NCBI GenBank assembly: GCA_037576215.1
Contig: JBANDB010000006.1
Span: 5,828,001 to 5,892,000, forward strand
From: Armillaria gallica
Lineage: Eukaryota > Basidiomycota > Agaricomycetes > Agaricales > Physalacriaceae
Direction of reading: 5' to 3'
DNA: 64,000 nt
The notes under the pieces were generated by a model. It did not search any database. It was not told the origin of the DNA and saw only the letters and a program-made list of their open reading frames with translations. The translations under genes were made by a program, and so were the position numbers. This document shows, piece by piece, positions 31,895 through 43,437 of the stretch; the first letter of the stretch is position 1; every line of letters starts with the position of its first letter.

Positions 31895-34800
31895 ATGGAA
31901 TCTACAGAGGAATTACAGAAGAACGAACTCACCGCTCTGCAATCCATCTACGCCGAAGATTTTCAATTAATACCACCCTCAAAGGCCTGGAAAGTGAGTC
32001 ACTTGATATTTGACTCACTTTCGGTACCAACGTGTCGTAGGGCGCGGCCAGTTTACCAGAAATTACCATCCGAGTACGCCATCCGGAGCGCGCGAACATT
32101 GGTTTCGATTTGAATGTCAAGTGTGTGAAGAACAACGCCATGTCGTGACTCAGCTAATGAAAGTATTTCTCTAGATTTCCAAAAACATACCCTACTCTCA
32201 CATACCCCAACTTTACCGTACAAAAACCACGCGGTTTGGACCATGATCAAATAACGAAATTGAACCATGCTCTCCAGAATGAGGTGCGAGCATCTCCACG
32301 GACTGAAATGGTATTTCAGGTAAGTATGCCAGCCTAGGCTTCCTTCACCGATCACTAAGTTTCTCTATAGATCGTCACATTTTGCCAAGATTGGCTGAGC
32401 GAGAACGTCGCAGCTCCTGCAGAGATTATCGGGTCGTTGGCAGTGCAAATGAAGCAGAGAGCGGCGGAGGAAGAACGGGTGGCGTAGCCTATTACTTTCC
32501 CTAGAGCCCCCACTAATATTCAATTTCAGGCCAGACAAGAACAGGCTGAACGCGAGGCGATGGAAAGGAAACAACGAATGGACAAGTTGGCACGTGAATT
32601 TGACGCGGATGTTCAAAAGCAACAACAGCTAGCTAGAGAGCAGCATCGAACTCGTCAGCGTGCCAATTCTGAGGCCACCGAAGTTCCCGATTCCAGTGAC
32701 ACACCCACCGAAACGTTCGACGAAGACATTGAAATGAATGGTATTCATTTCAATACCGTCAAGTTCTTTCATCGGCGAAATGGTACTCGTTTTCCACCAT
32801 CGCTGCACCCAGCTAACGCCTGTAAACAGCTTATCTCGGCACTATATACGGCGCGGATCCCGTATGCGATGATGTTAACGCTACCCTTCCTCTTGAACTC
32901 CATGTTATTACTTTTGACTCCCATTATTATACGACAAGCCAAGGTAGGTCATCGTCGCAAGCCGTCTACCATACCCATTTATGTTATTTTTAGGTAGGAA
33001 GAAAGTCAAGCAAGTCGAGGAAGAAATCACTAGGTTAAAGTCTGTCCGCCATCCCAATGTCGTCAGGGTATTAGCTGTCAAATTGAAAGCCCCACACTCG
33101 AGCGGGGCCCCGCAATTAGTTATCTTGTCGGAACAGAGTCCGGCCCTTTCCCTGAAAGATGTACTAGATGACTGTGACTCCCTTCGGGAAGACCGAGCTT
33201 CAGTATGCGTGTTTTGATGATGTCTGGCGCGTACATTTTTGTTCACGATATTCCAGGACTATATTGCCCAAATCCTCTCCGGACTCAATGCTGTCCACGT
33301 CTGTGACCTAGTGCATCGAGGTTAGTCGTTTGCCTGCAATAATTTACGTTCAAGTCTGAATCGTCATGCAGGTATCAGTGCGACGTCTATTGGTCTAGTC
33401 TCTGGAAACTGTCCTTCACAATCGAAGCTTATCAAGCTCACCAAAGTAGGGTACCACACCCGACTACTGGACTTACACCGATCGAACGCCTTCGGCTACG
33501 TGAATCCTCCGGAAGAACGTGTCATGCCGGAGGCTTGGTGAGTGCCTGTTCCTTTGACGTCCGTACAGACCTTACATGAGCTCTACAAGGCTATCGAAGG
33601 ACGCCAAGAATGAATCACTATTGCTGTATACCCATCAACGGGACATACATGCTGTTGGTGTCGTCTTCCTTCAGATGCTCCTGGGCCTTGATGTGGTCGA
33701 ACGATTTTCTGACGTCCACACCGCCCTTCGGTCTTGTGAGAATATCCATTTCTCTGTCAGACTCTGTATTTATATCGTCTCGCAGCGACCATACCACCAG
33801 CTCTGCAGCAACATGCGATGAACATGCTTGTCCCTCCTAAGAAGAGCCACACTACATGTTTGACCCTCTTGGCTGGTCTCGCTGAAACATCATTGCATCG
33901 GACTCAACGAAGCCTTTCAATATCCATGTCTGGTAAGAATTCCTCAACGCTACGTCTTCTTAACTAACACACATTCAGAGCCCAAAACGCCTATGTATGC
34001 AGCTGTTTCGGGCTCGCCTGAATTCGATTACTTCAGAGGAGCGATGTTTCGCCAGGCTAGCCGTTGGAAAGAAGATTGGGAAGAGCTGGAACTTTTGGTT
34101 AGTATTCAGAACTTCGACCCCGAAACAAGCTGACCAACCTCTGTACAGGGTAAGGGAGCCTTCGGATCTGTCGTTAAAGCTCGCAATAGGATCGATAACC
34201 GTGTCTACGCCGGTTCGTTTGTCAGCTTCACACCCTTCGTTCTCCCTAACACGTAAGCATCCACAGTCAAGAAAGTTCGCTTACGAACATTGCGAAGCGA
34301 CACCAAGATTTTCCGCGAGGTGAACGCTTTAAGTCGACTGAGCCATCGCTTCATTGTGCGGTACTATACTACCTGGGTCGAAACTGCCGAACCTACGTCA
34401 ACAGCGGCGTCCGACGAGTCTGAGTCTGAATCTGATTCCTATTCTCAGTCCAATGGTACCGAAAACGGGATGACCTCTGTCCCATCAAGGATTCAATCGC
34501 GTGAGGCTAGTGGGCCGATCATATTCAATATGGACGATCTCGACGACCTGGGTGGAACTTCGAGGGGAAGCTTCCCTAGTATACATTTCACAGGATCGTC
34601 CGGGTCACAGGAGGATACGGACAGTGATAATGAAACCCCATTTGGAGGGTTGTTCAGGAAGGCGGGTGAAGAGAATGGCGAAGGGTTGGGGTCGATGACG
34701 CCCCCGTTGACTGTGCAGAGAACGTTATATATCCAGATGGAATTTGTGGAGAGGCAGACTTTAAAAGAGGTGCGCTTGCTTCTTCGGGAGTTTTACATTA

Positions 34801-37800
34801 GCTCATATTAATAAACCTGTAGAGAGTCGATGAAGGTATATCGGAATCGGAGGCATGGCGGCTGTTTCAGCAAATTGTGGACGCACTGGTGCACATGTCC
34901 ACTCTTGGCATTGTCAGTGTGCCCAAGAAACGTTCTTGTGAAGGATGCTCACACTAATGTCTTCGTAGATACATCGCGACATCAAATTGACTAACATCTT
35001 CATCGGTAAGTGTCTGCCGTCCTCACATTTGAAATCAAGTTCTTATGCGGCTTTTGTAGATGCGAAAGGCGACTGCAAGGGTAGGCGAGGTCTTCCCTGG
35101 TGCGATAGAAAATAGAAATCGTTGATGTCATTTTATAGTTGGCGACTTTGGTTTGGCCACGTCTAGTCTCGCGGCAGTGGACCCGTCGGACGTTTCACCA
35201 CGGGTCGTTGCACAAGAGACCGACATGACATTGGGTAGGTCTTGTTGCTACACTTAGAGTTCGCAGTACACTGACAATGCACTGTCTTTAATAGAGGTCG
35301 GCACGCGGCTGTATATTGCCCCAGAAGTCCAGTCGCGTCGAAGGAGACCGACTAATCATACCAAGGCTGACATGTATAGTCTGGGGGTAAGCGCTCCCTT
35401 GTTTCCCTGCCTTATTACAAGCACCTATAATTGTGTCCTCAGATTGTATTCTTCGAGATGAACTATTCCTTCACGACAGGCTCCGAACGTATCAGCGTCA
35501 TCGAGGCCTTGAGGCGTCCCGAAATCGTCTTTCCGGATTCATGGGATGCTTTAAGGTTGCCTCAGCGTGAAAGTGTGTCATCACAATAGCCATTTGTTGC
35601 AGAATATCACACTGAAGGCATCTATAGTTATAACGTGGCTGCTACAGCATGAGCCTGATGATCGACCTACGGCATTGGAATTATCGCAAAGTCCGTTGCT
35701 ACCCTCGAGACTCGAAGATGAATACTTCAAGGGTGCGCTGAAGATGATGAGTAAGCGCCTGCCATTTTCCCACTACCATTCGTCGTATTGATCACATTTC
35801 GTCGTGCAGCAAAGCCGGATTCTCCATACCATCAAGCCGTCCTAGCTTCCTTGTTTAAGCAGTCTCCTCGACCGGTCCGAAGCTTTTTATACGACCATGA
35901 AGCTGAGCTACCAGAGCACGCGTCACTAAACGGGATGGTTCAAGATCACCTCACAGCAATATTCAGGCTACGCGGAGCGGTTGATATGGAGCCTCCGTTG
36001 TTGATGCCCATCACCTCGACAGAGGACGACAAGGACCACGCGGTCTTTATTGATCGGCACGGAGATATCGTGAAGCTACCGTCCAGTCTTCTTGTTACGT
36101 TCGCAAGACTTGCCGCTCGCGGGGGTATTACGAGGATCAAACGCTTCCATATCGCCGATGTGTATCGGCCCCAGTATGTTTTTGTTGTTCGAATCATCAA
36201 CACCAATGCTCACTGTTTCTTGAAGAGCGGCAGCTGGACATCCAAGACCTCATAAAGCAGCTGTGTTCGACATCATTACGCCTGATCTGATGTCAGGACC
36301 TGTGGCTGCGGGAGCTGAAATCCTTGCTGTTGCAGATAATTGCCTTGATACCTTCCCTAGTCTTGCCCAGATGTATGAGATTCATGTTTCTCATTCGAAC
36401 AGTGCGTTCTCCTAGGATCTGGGGGCTGTTTTTCCTAATTATGATTCCAGTTGTCGACGCGGTCTTGAGCCGTTTGCCTGCTGCACATAAGAGCGCGATT
36501 GTTGAAATAATCAATCAGCCAAAGTCGTCGACATCTCAGAAGAGGGCACTTTTCTTGAAGAAGGGACTCTTGAGAAGCACCGCCGATGAGCTGGAAGTTC
36601 TCAGCGATACTTGTGAGGTTTCAGGATATGCTTTTGTTACATTCCCTGACGAGCAGAAACAGACGAGGATGTGGAACTACTGCTCATGAGGCTTGATAAA
36701 CTCTCATCACCTCTTCTAGAAATGATACGGCCAGCAATTGAAGAAATCAAGACAGTCGTGAAGACTGCTTCTCTCGCCGGTGTTTCCAGACCGATCAAGT
36801 TCTACCCGTTGATGGTGGGAAACCATCTTAAGGACTTCAAGCACGGCATCCTCGTGGAGGTTGTCAGACGAAGCAAGCGTATCGAGCTTCTCGCTGCGGG
36901 CGGAAGGCAAGTAGGTCCTCATCACAATCTCTCTTTCCATTCTGACATACTTGTAGATATGACAACTTAATTACGAAATTCTCTCCTCCCAAACCGACCA
37001 CAGAGTCAATTCATGCCATTGGACTACAGATTGCCATCGACAAGATTACTGCAGCCGTGGCATCGTTCCAGAGCTCCTCCGTTAAGTCCCTTCTCAAAGA
37101 GGCGAAGTCTTTTGGATACTGGAGTCCGCGGCGATGTGATGTGTATGTGATCTCGTATCATCCTGGGTATCTTCAGGATCGGCTGGAGCTTGCATCGTAT
37201 TTGTGGAGACATAATATCAGCGCGGATGTCATGTATGAATCTGCTATCACGAATGTTGAGACTAGCGTCACGGATACTTGCAAACGGGAGGGTATTTTGT
37301 AGGTTGCCAGGCTTTTGAACTTGACCTATCAATCTTACCATCAAATTTCAGATTCACCGTTAACCCGAAGCCGAAGAGAGACCAGACCACTGGTATCAAG
37401 GTTAACGCGATCTTTGGCAACTATAACGATGAAGATAGTGAGATGTTTTCAATTACCTACCATCGCTTACATCTGATCGCCTTAGCAGTTTTGATACCTC
37501 GCCAAGAGCTAGTGGCCCATCTGCAAGAAGCTATTGGCGTGCAGAAGCGTGCAGATTCGGCAACGAGTGGAGCAACCACGTTCTTCGAAGGAAAGAACCT
37601 CTTGGCCAATAAAGAGACCACGACATTGGACCTTCAAGCTGTATTACCAGCCGAAACTGTGAAGAAAGGACTACGAAGAAATAAACTTATCGTCCAGGAT
37701 AAAGGTGTGACAGCCGCCTCTCTTCGAGATTCTTGTCTAATAGTCGCCTAGCTCATGAACTTGGAACAAAGATTCACCGAGCCTTTATGAGCAACATGCC

Positions 37801-38026
37801 GATTATCGTAGTCGACATCCCTCCTGCTACGCTCGTTGCCCTCACCAGAACTAACACGTGGATTACCAATGACGAGGCATGGAAATTGATTTCACCAGGG
37901 TTCAACAATCATATATATGCTCAACAAGTACGCGACGCTGTCGCCACGAGAAAGGAGGATGGGTTTCCGTTCATTCTGTTGTATGCCTCACGTGAAGAAC
38001 GGGCATTACTTCTTCAGCTTTGCTAA
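31895..38026 (+). CDS. GCN2: eIF2-alpha kinase GCN2
   Basis: Amino-acid-starvation sensor: uncharged tRNA binding to its HisRS-like domain activates a kinase that phosphorylates eIF2-alpha and derepresses amino-acid biosynthesis. Domains in order: RWD (31895-32390, ELQKNELTALQSIYAEDF), which binds Gcn1; charged coiled linker (32530-32700); pseudokinase (about 32990-33830), where the catalytic loop is degenerate (VHRGISATSIG, no HRD); active kinase (about 34050-35800) with LGKGAFGSVVKARNR, VYAVKKVRL, IHRDIKLTNIFID, VGDFGLATSSL and an acidic/Ser-rich insert (34385-34700) between the lobes; HisRS-like domain (about 35810-37360, with GGRYDNLI); and the C-terminal dimerisation/ribosome region to 38026. 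Many short introns, and frame and family order are intact throughout. The ATG at 31895 opens the RWD domain directly. The gene converges with the methyltransferase gene, with 85 bp between the stops. Confidence 0.95.
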
Positions 38027-38111
38027 TTTTTTTCTAAATTCTGTATCATTTTCCAGGGAATTTGTGTAGTCACGATCTAGAAATTGTAGTATAATATGCG
38101 CTGTATATCTA

Positions 38112-39124
38112 TTAAGCCCAACCTATTTTATAATATGCATACTCCACGACTTCGTCTGAGATTCCATTTTCTGCATCGCAAACTATGATTTCCTTTGAAA
38201 ATACGACCAAGTCGCCATCTCGGAACACTGATTCTACGGTGATTGATTCTGTAGCAAATGTTGGTCGGAGTGGAATAACAAGATGGAATATCGCTCCCTT
38301 GCGCAGAAACTTTTGGAGGCACGCTTTGATCCATATGGCATGCTGAGGGTCGTAAACTATATCTGCTCCTAGCACAACGTCAAATGGTATATCCAGCGAA
38401 TCGTCATGATTGTCGCTATCTGCCCAGTCCAAAAAGGTGGAACTAATAGCGACCGATGCAGGCCGAACGAAATTATCCTCGATATTGGTTTTGAGGTTGT
38501 CCAAAACCGACGGATAGAAATCTGTGGCGACAATCGTAACATTTCCCTCGAGGAGTTTCCCGACAGTGATACTAACCAGGCCCGTCCCTGCGCCCAGTTC
38601 CAAAACACGCATTCCCGACTCTTGGAGTCCAAAAGCAGCCGGATCCTCCACGATGGCCTCAGCAAGTACACAAGCGCCGCCCCATGTCTGCGCCCCCACA
38701 CTTCTAAAATCCTGGTTCTCCAGGGGCACGTCTGTCAGCTGCACTTGGATGGCGCCAGGGGGGAAGACAAAATCACGGCGGATGACGCCTGCACCTGCGG
38801 TTCCAGAGCAGATTGCAAGAAGTGCAGCTGCTTGTGTGATAAGAGCATTGTTCTGCTGCTCTTCTTCCAAGAACTCGACTTGCGAGACGAACGCTGTGAG
38901 CCATCGGATTGCGTACGAGCGCTCGAAAGAATCGGAGCGCCATTTATCAGATGCATCAAGGACGAGGTCTGTTTTGCGGTCTGGACGACGGCGCTTTGAT
39001 CCCCGAACGGGGGGACTGTATATTGAGCGAAGGTATAGAAGGCACTGCAAGAGATCTTGGGGGGATTGACGTGCAATTTTCTTGATTGGAGGGAGGCGTG
39101 AGGTAGGGGGATTACTGATTGCAT
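38112..39124 (-). CDS. Family 16-type (METTL21/EFM-like) protein methyltransferase
   Basis: SAM-dependent seven-beta-strand methyltransferase of the lysine-methylating family 16 group. Visible: the pre-motif block VGAQTWGGACVLAEAI (the W-x-G-A/G-x4-L pattern of the family), motif I VLELGAGTGLVSI, the acidic residue after beta-2 (VATDFYPSVLDNLKTNI), post-I FLDWADSDN, and motif II/post-II FDVVLGADIVYDPQHA. Substrates in the family are translation factors and chaperones; which one applies here is unknown. The N-terminal part (DLLQCLLYLRSIYSPPVRG..) is clearly coding back to about 39100, but this frame has no ATG. The start is unresolved: either an ATG at 39124 joined by a short intron, or a separate upstream exon. 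The end is TAA/TAG-bounded at 38112. Confidence 0.8.
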
Positions 39125-39397
39125 GATTTTACAAGCTCAAAGGCTACTGGCATGACAGATATGAGTGTATCAGACGGGGGGAGGGGGGATCGTGTATTCG
39201 GTTCGGAGCCTGTTGAGGTTGAGACTTATTCAAATCTGTTGGTGATTGAAAGATATATTGGCTATTTTACATAAAAACGTCAGAAAAAGATCAAGGAAAT
39301 AAAATGTATTTATTACTTGCGTTGTTTCCAAATTGTTGTTAGTAATAGTAATAGTAGGACGTCAGCACGTGAGGGGGCAAAAATTGACAATGTCAAG

Positions 39398-40185
39398 ATG
39401 AATGCACCGTCGAAGTGGGTTCCGGAAGAATCGGACCGACGTCTGGCCAGAATTTGTACTCGTTTATTTCCAAGGCTGTCCGCGTCACTTCGCATCTTCG
39501 ATGAAATGGTGGATGGGTTCACCTCCTCAACGATACCTGCTGCAGATGCAATAAATGCAGCAGCTGTATACGGGCCCGTTTTACCTGCGAACTATTCTTC
39601 AAGCTTAAATCCTTACCAGCAGCACTCGTTTCTCCCACCAGAGACAATCCAGCAAGTTGACCCACATTCTCCAGAATTTTTCAAGCAGAACATAAACGTT
39701 GTACGAAGACTTGTCATAAATCTCCAAAACGAAGCAACAAATGCATTGGCAGGCATGTAGGTTTGCTTCTCATCTGTTGCTATAGCGCACTTTTTTTACA
39801 TCATTCCAGCCAAAATGCCTATCATCCAGGGAGTAGCCCCGCACAGACCGAGTGTATGTCTCATATTTTTGTTATCAAGGTATTTCCATAATAAATTTTG
39901 ATTTTTTTACTAGCGAATATTTCTGCGTTGAAACGGACACTTGAAATGCTCTCCGATGTGATGCGACATACAGGCGTCGGAGCACTCCCTATTTTACCGT
40001 TTCCCCCGCAGTCGGGTACACCACAAGTCATCCCCACTGAGCAGGAGTTGATGGTCGACGTGTCCAAATCCGTACAAGTGCTGTACGAGAGGCTCAAGCG
40101 GAGCCAGGAGAGTGCTGCCGTCGTTGCTAATCTTCTTGGAGCTTCGGATGCACCTGGACCCCTTCGGGCTGCTGCCCGTAAATGA
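39398..40185 (+). CDS. Small conserved hypothetical protein
   Basis: Three exons (39398-39756, 39810-39853, 39914-40185; introns of 53 and 60 nt) give 224 residues starting MNAPSKWVPEESDRRLARIC. It is largely helical: an N-terminal helix with FPRLSASLRIFDEMVDGF, a Pro/Tyr-rich loop, then helices SPEFFKQNINVVRRLVINLQ, ISALKRTLEMLSDVMRH and VQVLYERLKRSQESAAVVAN. No signal peptide or membrane segment. The all-helical, coiled-coil-like layout and size resemble subunits of multiprotein complexes (for example Mediator- or kinetochore-type), but no family could be named. Exon joins are phase-consistent, which supports a real gene. Confidence 0.65.
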
Positions 40186-40656
40186 CACGGTAAGCATCAG
40201 TTGTCTAGAGTTCATCCTATCAATTTCTAGACATTCAATTTCACAGCCATATCATCACTACATCGCGGCGATCACGTCCAACAAAAAAACGTCGAGGAAC
40301 CATGTGGACATTGAAACACATAGATGACGATTTACCAAACATTGAGTAGGTCTGAAAATGAGAATTCACCTGTAGTCTTGTCGTTAATTCGCGAAACGAT
40401 AGAAACAACTGAATTGCTAAAGAGAATAAGATATCACTGCAGAACATTACTTCAGGGAGTCTGGGAAAGTGTCATCACCAGCGGATGGATCGCTTCAAAT
40501 GCAAAGCGGACCTTCTTGGCACTCCCGCTCACATCCACAGGTTTTCAGCCCGGATGAGAAGAAAAAATCGTCTTGGTCCGATGCGTGATCGTGCTGACAG
40601 CGTAACAGCCTGTGAATGAAATGATCTTTATCCTAATATCGATCCTTATCCCGATG
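40186..40656. other. Intergenic, no gene seen
   Basis: 3' flank of the small conserved gene and upstream region of the secreted cyclase gene. Only frames under 80 codons without motifs. Confidence 0.4.
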
Positions 40657-40664
40657 TATAAAAG
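40657..40664 (+). promoter_or_regulatory. TATA box of the cyclase-family gene
   Basis: TATAAAAG about 45 nt upstream of the ATG at 40709, a canonical sequence at a plausible distance. Confidence 0.55.
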
Positions 40665-40708
40665 CCTACCACTGTGTTCTTGGGTTGTAGCTCAGGCTCT
40701 TCACTGTC

Positions 40709-42136
40709 ATGGACGTTCTCTGTGCTCTTTTCACGGCAATACTTCTCATTCCCCAGAGCGTTGCTACACCAATCCCAAGCGCACGGTACCTCGTCGCAAG
40801 AGAATACAATTCATCAAACCTATATGCCAACTGGCCCACCTACCAGGACCTACCTCTGCATCCATCCTTTCCGACCAAGGCTGCCTGGGGTGTTTGGGTA
40901 CGTCTCTTCCGCCCTCAACGACGCATCGTTTCTCGACCTGTCACTACGTAGGGCCCCGAAGACGAGCTTGGTGCCCTTAATCATATTACTCCCGCCACGA
41001 TTCAAGCCGCCAAATCGGAGATTCAAGAGGGTATTGCAATCAGCTTGAACCTAGGACTTGATCTACCCAACCCTCCGCTCCCAAAGACTCGTCAAGGCTT
41101 GACTCACGGTACGTTCATTGTCGCCGTGCTGTCAATTCAGGAACGACTCTCATTCTGGACCAGCTATCATTCCCCTTTCCGGATACCAAGACGATATACT
41201 GACACTTAACACGCAAGTCTCGACTCAGTTTGATGGACTCCGGCATTACCCTTATTCTACCAATGGGGACGTTTCCACATACCAGTGCGTTTTCTCGTTG
41301 TACTTCCTTCTAATGATGCTGTATCGTTTCGTCCATAGGTTTTACAACGACCTCATATCGTTCAGAGACATCATGTCGCCCGCCAAGGTGACTACACTTG
41401 GGATGCAAAGTATTTTCCGCGTCAGCTTCATTGTTTTTCTCAGGCTCACGATTGCCTAGATTCCGCACAAAAGGGGATTGCTGGACGCGCCATCCTCCTT
41501 GACTGGGCCGGATGGATGGACTCCCAAAATCTCACCTTCAGCGCGTTCTCCGTAAGGGCTTTCCTTCAGACACACATCTTCCCTTCCCCTCATTCTTAAC
41601 GCGTCCTAGGAACAAGGTATCACTGCTGCCGAGCTCGACGCAGTCGCAGCCTGGGAGGGTCTACCGCCAGACTTCACCAAACCGGGGGATTTTTTAATCG
41701 TTCGGACTGCGATGACGAAGCAGTATAAAGAGCTCTCCGAGCAAGACCAGGAGATCTTGCCGTTTAGAGACCACTTCGACTTTCTAGGTGTTGAAGCGAG
41801 TGACGAGATGCTCGAGTGGGTGTGGAATAAGAAGCTGAGTATCGTTGGCTCTGATAATATCGCTTTTGAGCCTGGGGCATTGACTGCGACGATCGATGGG
41901 ACGCCGGGTCGGAACTTGCACCAGGTGTTTATTGGGGGGTGGGGGCAGAGTATTGGTATGTGAGGATCTCGGCGTTTAAGTTCTGTTCTGAATGATTTTC
42001 AGTGGAGCTTCTGGATCTCGAAGAGCTGGCAGAGACGTGTCACCGGCTGAGAAGATTTACTTTCTTTTTTACGATACAGAATCTTAACGTCCCGGGCGGT
42101 GTTGCGAGCCCGCCGAATGCTTTGGCGATATTGTGA
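40709..42136 (+). CDS. Secreted cyclase-family (kynurenine formamidase-like) hydrolase
   Basis: Member of the putative-cyclase superfamily (PF04199-type), metal-dependent hydrolases related to kynurenine formamidase; the fungal substrates are mostly unknown. The N-terminus MDVLCALFTAILLIPQSVAT is a signal peptide, unlike most intracellular fungal members. Family blocks: WGVWGPEDELGALNHITP, IQEGIAISLNLGLDLPNPP, DDILTLNTQVSTQFDGLRHYP, GIAGRAILLDWAGWM, ITAAELDAVAAWEG, GDFLIVRT, and a late GNNLHQVFIGG-like segment reading GRNLHQVFIGGWGQ. The strict HxGTHxD motif of bacterial formamidases is replaced by the fungal QFDGLRH form. Six or so short introns; one must end at ..GACCAG (before 41162) to keep frame. 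A TATA box lies about 45 nt upstream. The stop TGA is at 42134. Confidence 0.85.
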
Positions 42137-42318
42137 AAATCAAAAAGTATTTATGCATGATATAATGGAACTCTGACTACTTGCTACACTGGGTCGGGAT
42201 GGTAGATACAGAAAAAGCACCTGGCTAGGAAGGTAAAAAGGTAAAGCGAGGGGCTACATACGACACCCCCAAACAGATCGTCCCACGGCATCAAGCCCTG
42301 GTCTCGTAAGTTCCAGCG

Positions 42319-43437
42319 TCACCTCGTAGATGCATCTACCTTCTTCAAATGCATCTTCCACTTCATTGGCTCCTCGTCCTCCCTCACAGTCAAACCCACA
42401 CAGAGCGTCGTAAAACTGCTCCTTTTCTCCTTGTACCCACCACACTCACACTTCTCTACGAAAGACCCTCCAAGCGCCTGCGGATCGAGCCGCTCCCTTA
42501 GCACCATCTGCATCCGTGTCAACACATTATCAACCGTGACGAAGCCTAGTCCCTGGTGCTCCACCACTTCGATATTGAACCGGTGCGAGCCGGTGTCGAC
42601 GAGAATGAATAGGCAAGGGAGGGGAGGCTGGGATGCGGGCTCTGATGCAACAGAGGCGTGGGCACGGACGCATTGGGGCGCGAAGAAATCGATAGGCTCG
42701 CACGTTCCTAGACGGAGAGACCAATGTATTGAGAGTTTCGGCGAGGGTGGTGGGGTCTGCTTGGAGGCATTGTTGTTCAAGGGATTGGTTTGCCACGAAG
42801 GGGTGAGTACTTGGGGTGACGGTGGTATTGGTGAATGGTTAGAGAAGGGAAGCAATGTTTGTTGAGGGGGGGATTGACGCAGGAAGGGCAGGAATCCATG
42901 CGCTAATGACGTCTTCGTAGTAGACTTTTGAGGCGGTAGCTGGTGAGGATGATTTGCGAATGGGTGGAGTGTCACGGGTGGTATGTGTGGCTGGGGTAAT
43001 GCGGCGACGGGGTATGTTAGAGCATGAGGCGGAGATGGACGAATTTGATGAGAAGTTGGTAAGGAATTATCTCGCCGACGATAGAAGGACGGTATATTAG
43101 CGACAGAGAGGGGCGTCCTACTATATGAGAGGTCCTCTTGGGACGGAGTTGGTAGTATGTAATTAGATATGGGTACAGAAGGAGTCCGAATGTGTCGAAC
43201 AGACGTAGCTGCCGTTTTGGTAAAATTAACTGCCGGCAGTTCAGAGAGAATAGGTTGCTGTGGCGAAACCGGCGATGGTCGATAGAAAGAGGTAGAGGGT
43301 ATTGAAACCCGCCGAAGAGGCGTAGTAGACGTGGAGGATGGAATAGTTACAGAACGTTCGGAACGAAATACCGATGCCTTCGTTGGCTCATCCGCAGCTA
43401 TTGAATCGTCCCAATGAACATGTTTGCCTGATACCAT
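42319..43437 (-). CDS. Proline-rich protein with a C-terminal DUF6699-like domain
   Basis: Single-exon frame of 372 residues starting MVSGKHVHWDDSIAADEPTK. Residues 1-235 are Ser/Pro/Thr-rich and probably disordered. The C-terminal about 135 residues form the fungal DUF6699-like domain: LSIHWSLRLGTCEPIDFF, EPASQPPLPCLFILVDTGSH, RFNIEVVEHQGLGFVTVDNV, RMQMVLRERLDP, ending KMHLKKVDASTR. The KHVHWD motif near the N-terminus recurs in basidiomycete relatives. Function is unknown and there are no membrane or catalytic motifs. It diverges from a long gene-poor stretch. Confidence 0.75.
   Translation of the reverse strand: MVSGKHVHWDDSIAADEPTKASVFRSERSVTIPSSTSTTPLRRVSIPSTSFYRPSPVSPQQPILSELPAVNFTKTAATSVRHIRTPSVPISNYILPTPSQEDLSYSRTPLSVANIPSFYRRRDNSLPTSHQIRPSPPHALTYPVAALPQPHIPPVTLHPFANHPHQLPPQKSTTKTSLAHGFLPFLRQSPPQQTLLPFSNHSPIPPSPQVLTPSWQTNPLNNNASKQTPPPSPKLSIHWSLRLGTCEPIDFFAPQCVRAHASVASEPASQPPLPCLFILVDTGSHRFNIEVVEHQGLGFVTVDNVLTRMQMVLRERLDPQALGGSFVEKCECGGYKEKRSSFTTLCVGLTVREDEEPMKWKMHLKKVDASTR

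Noticed and set aside
38406..38999. 197-codon plus-strand frame
   Set aside because: Shadow of the methyltransferase gene, which carries motif I and the other family motifs on the opposite strand.
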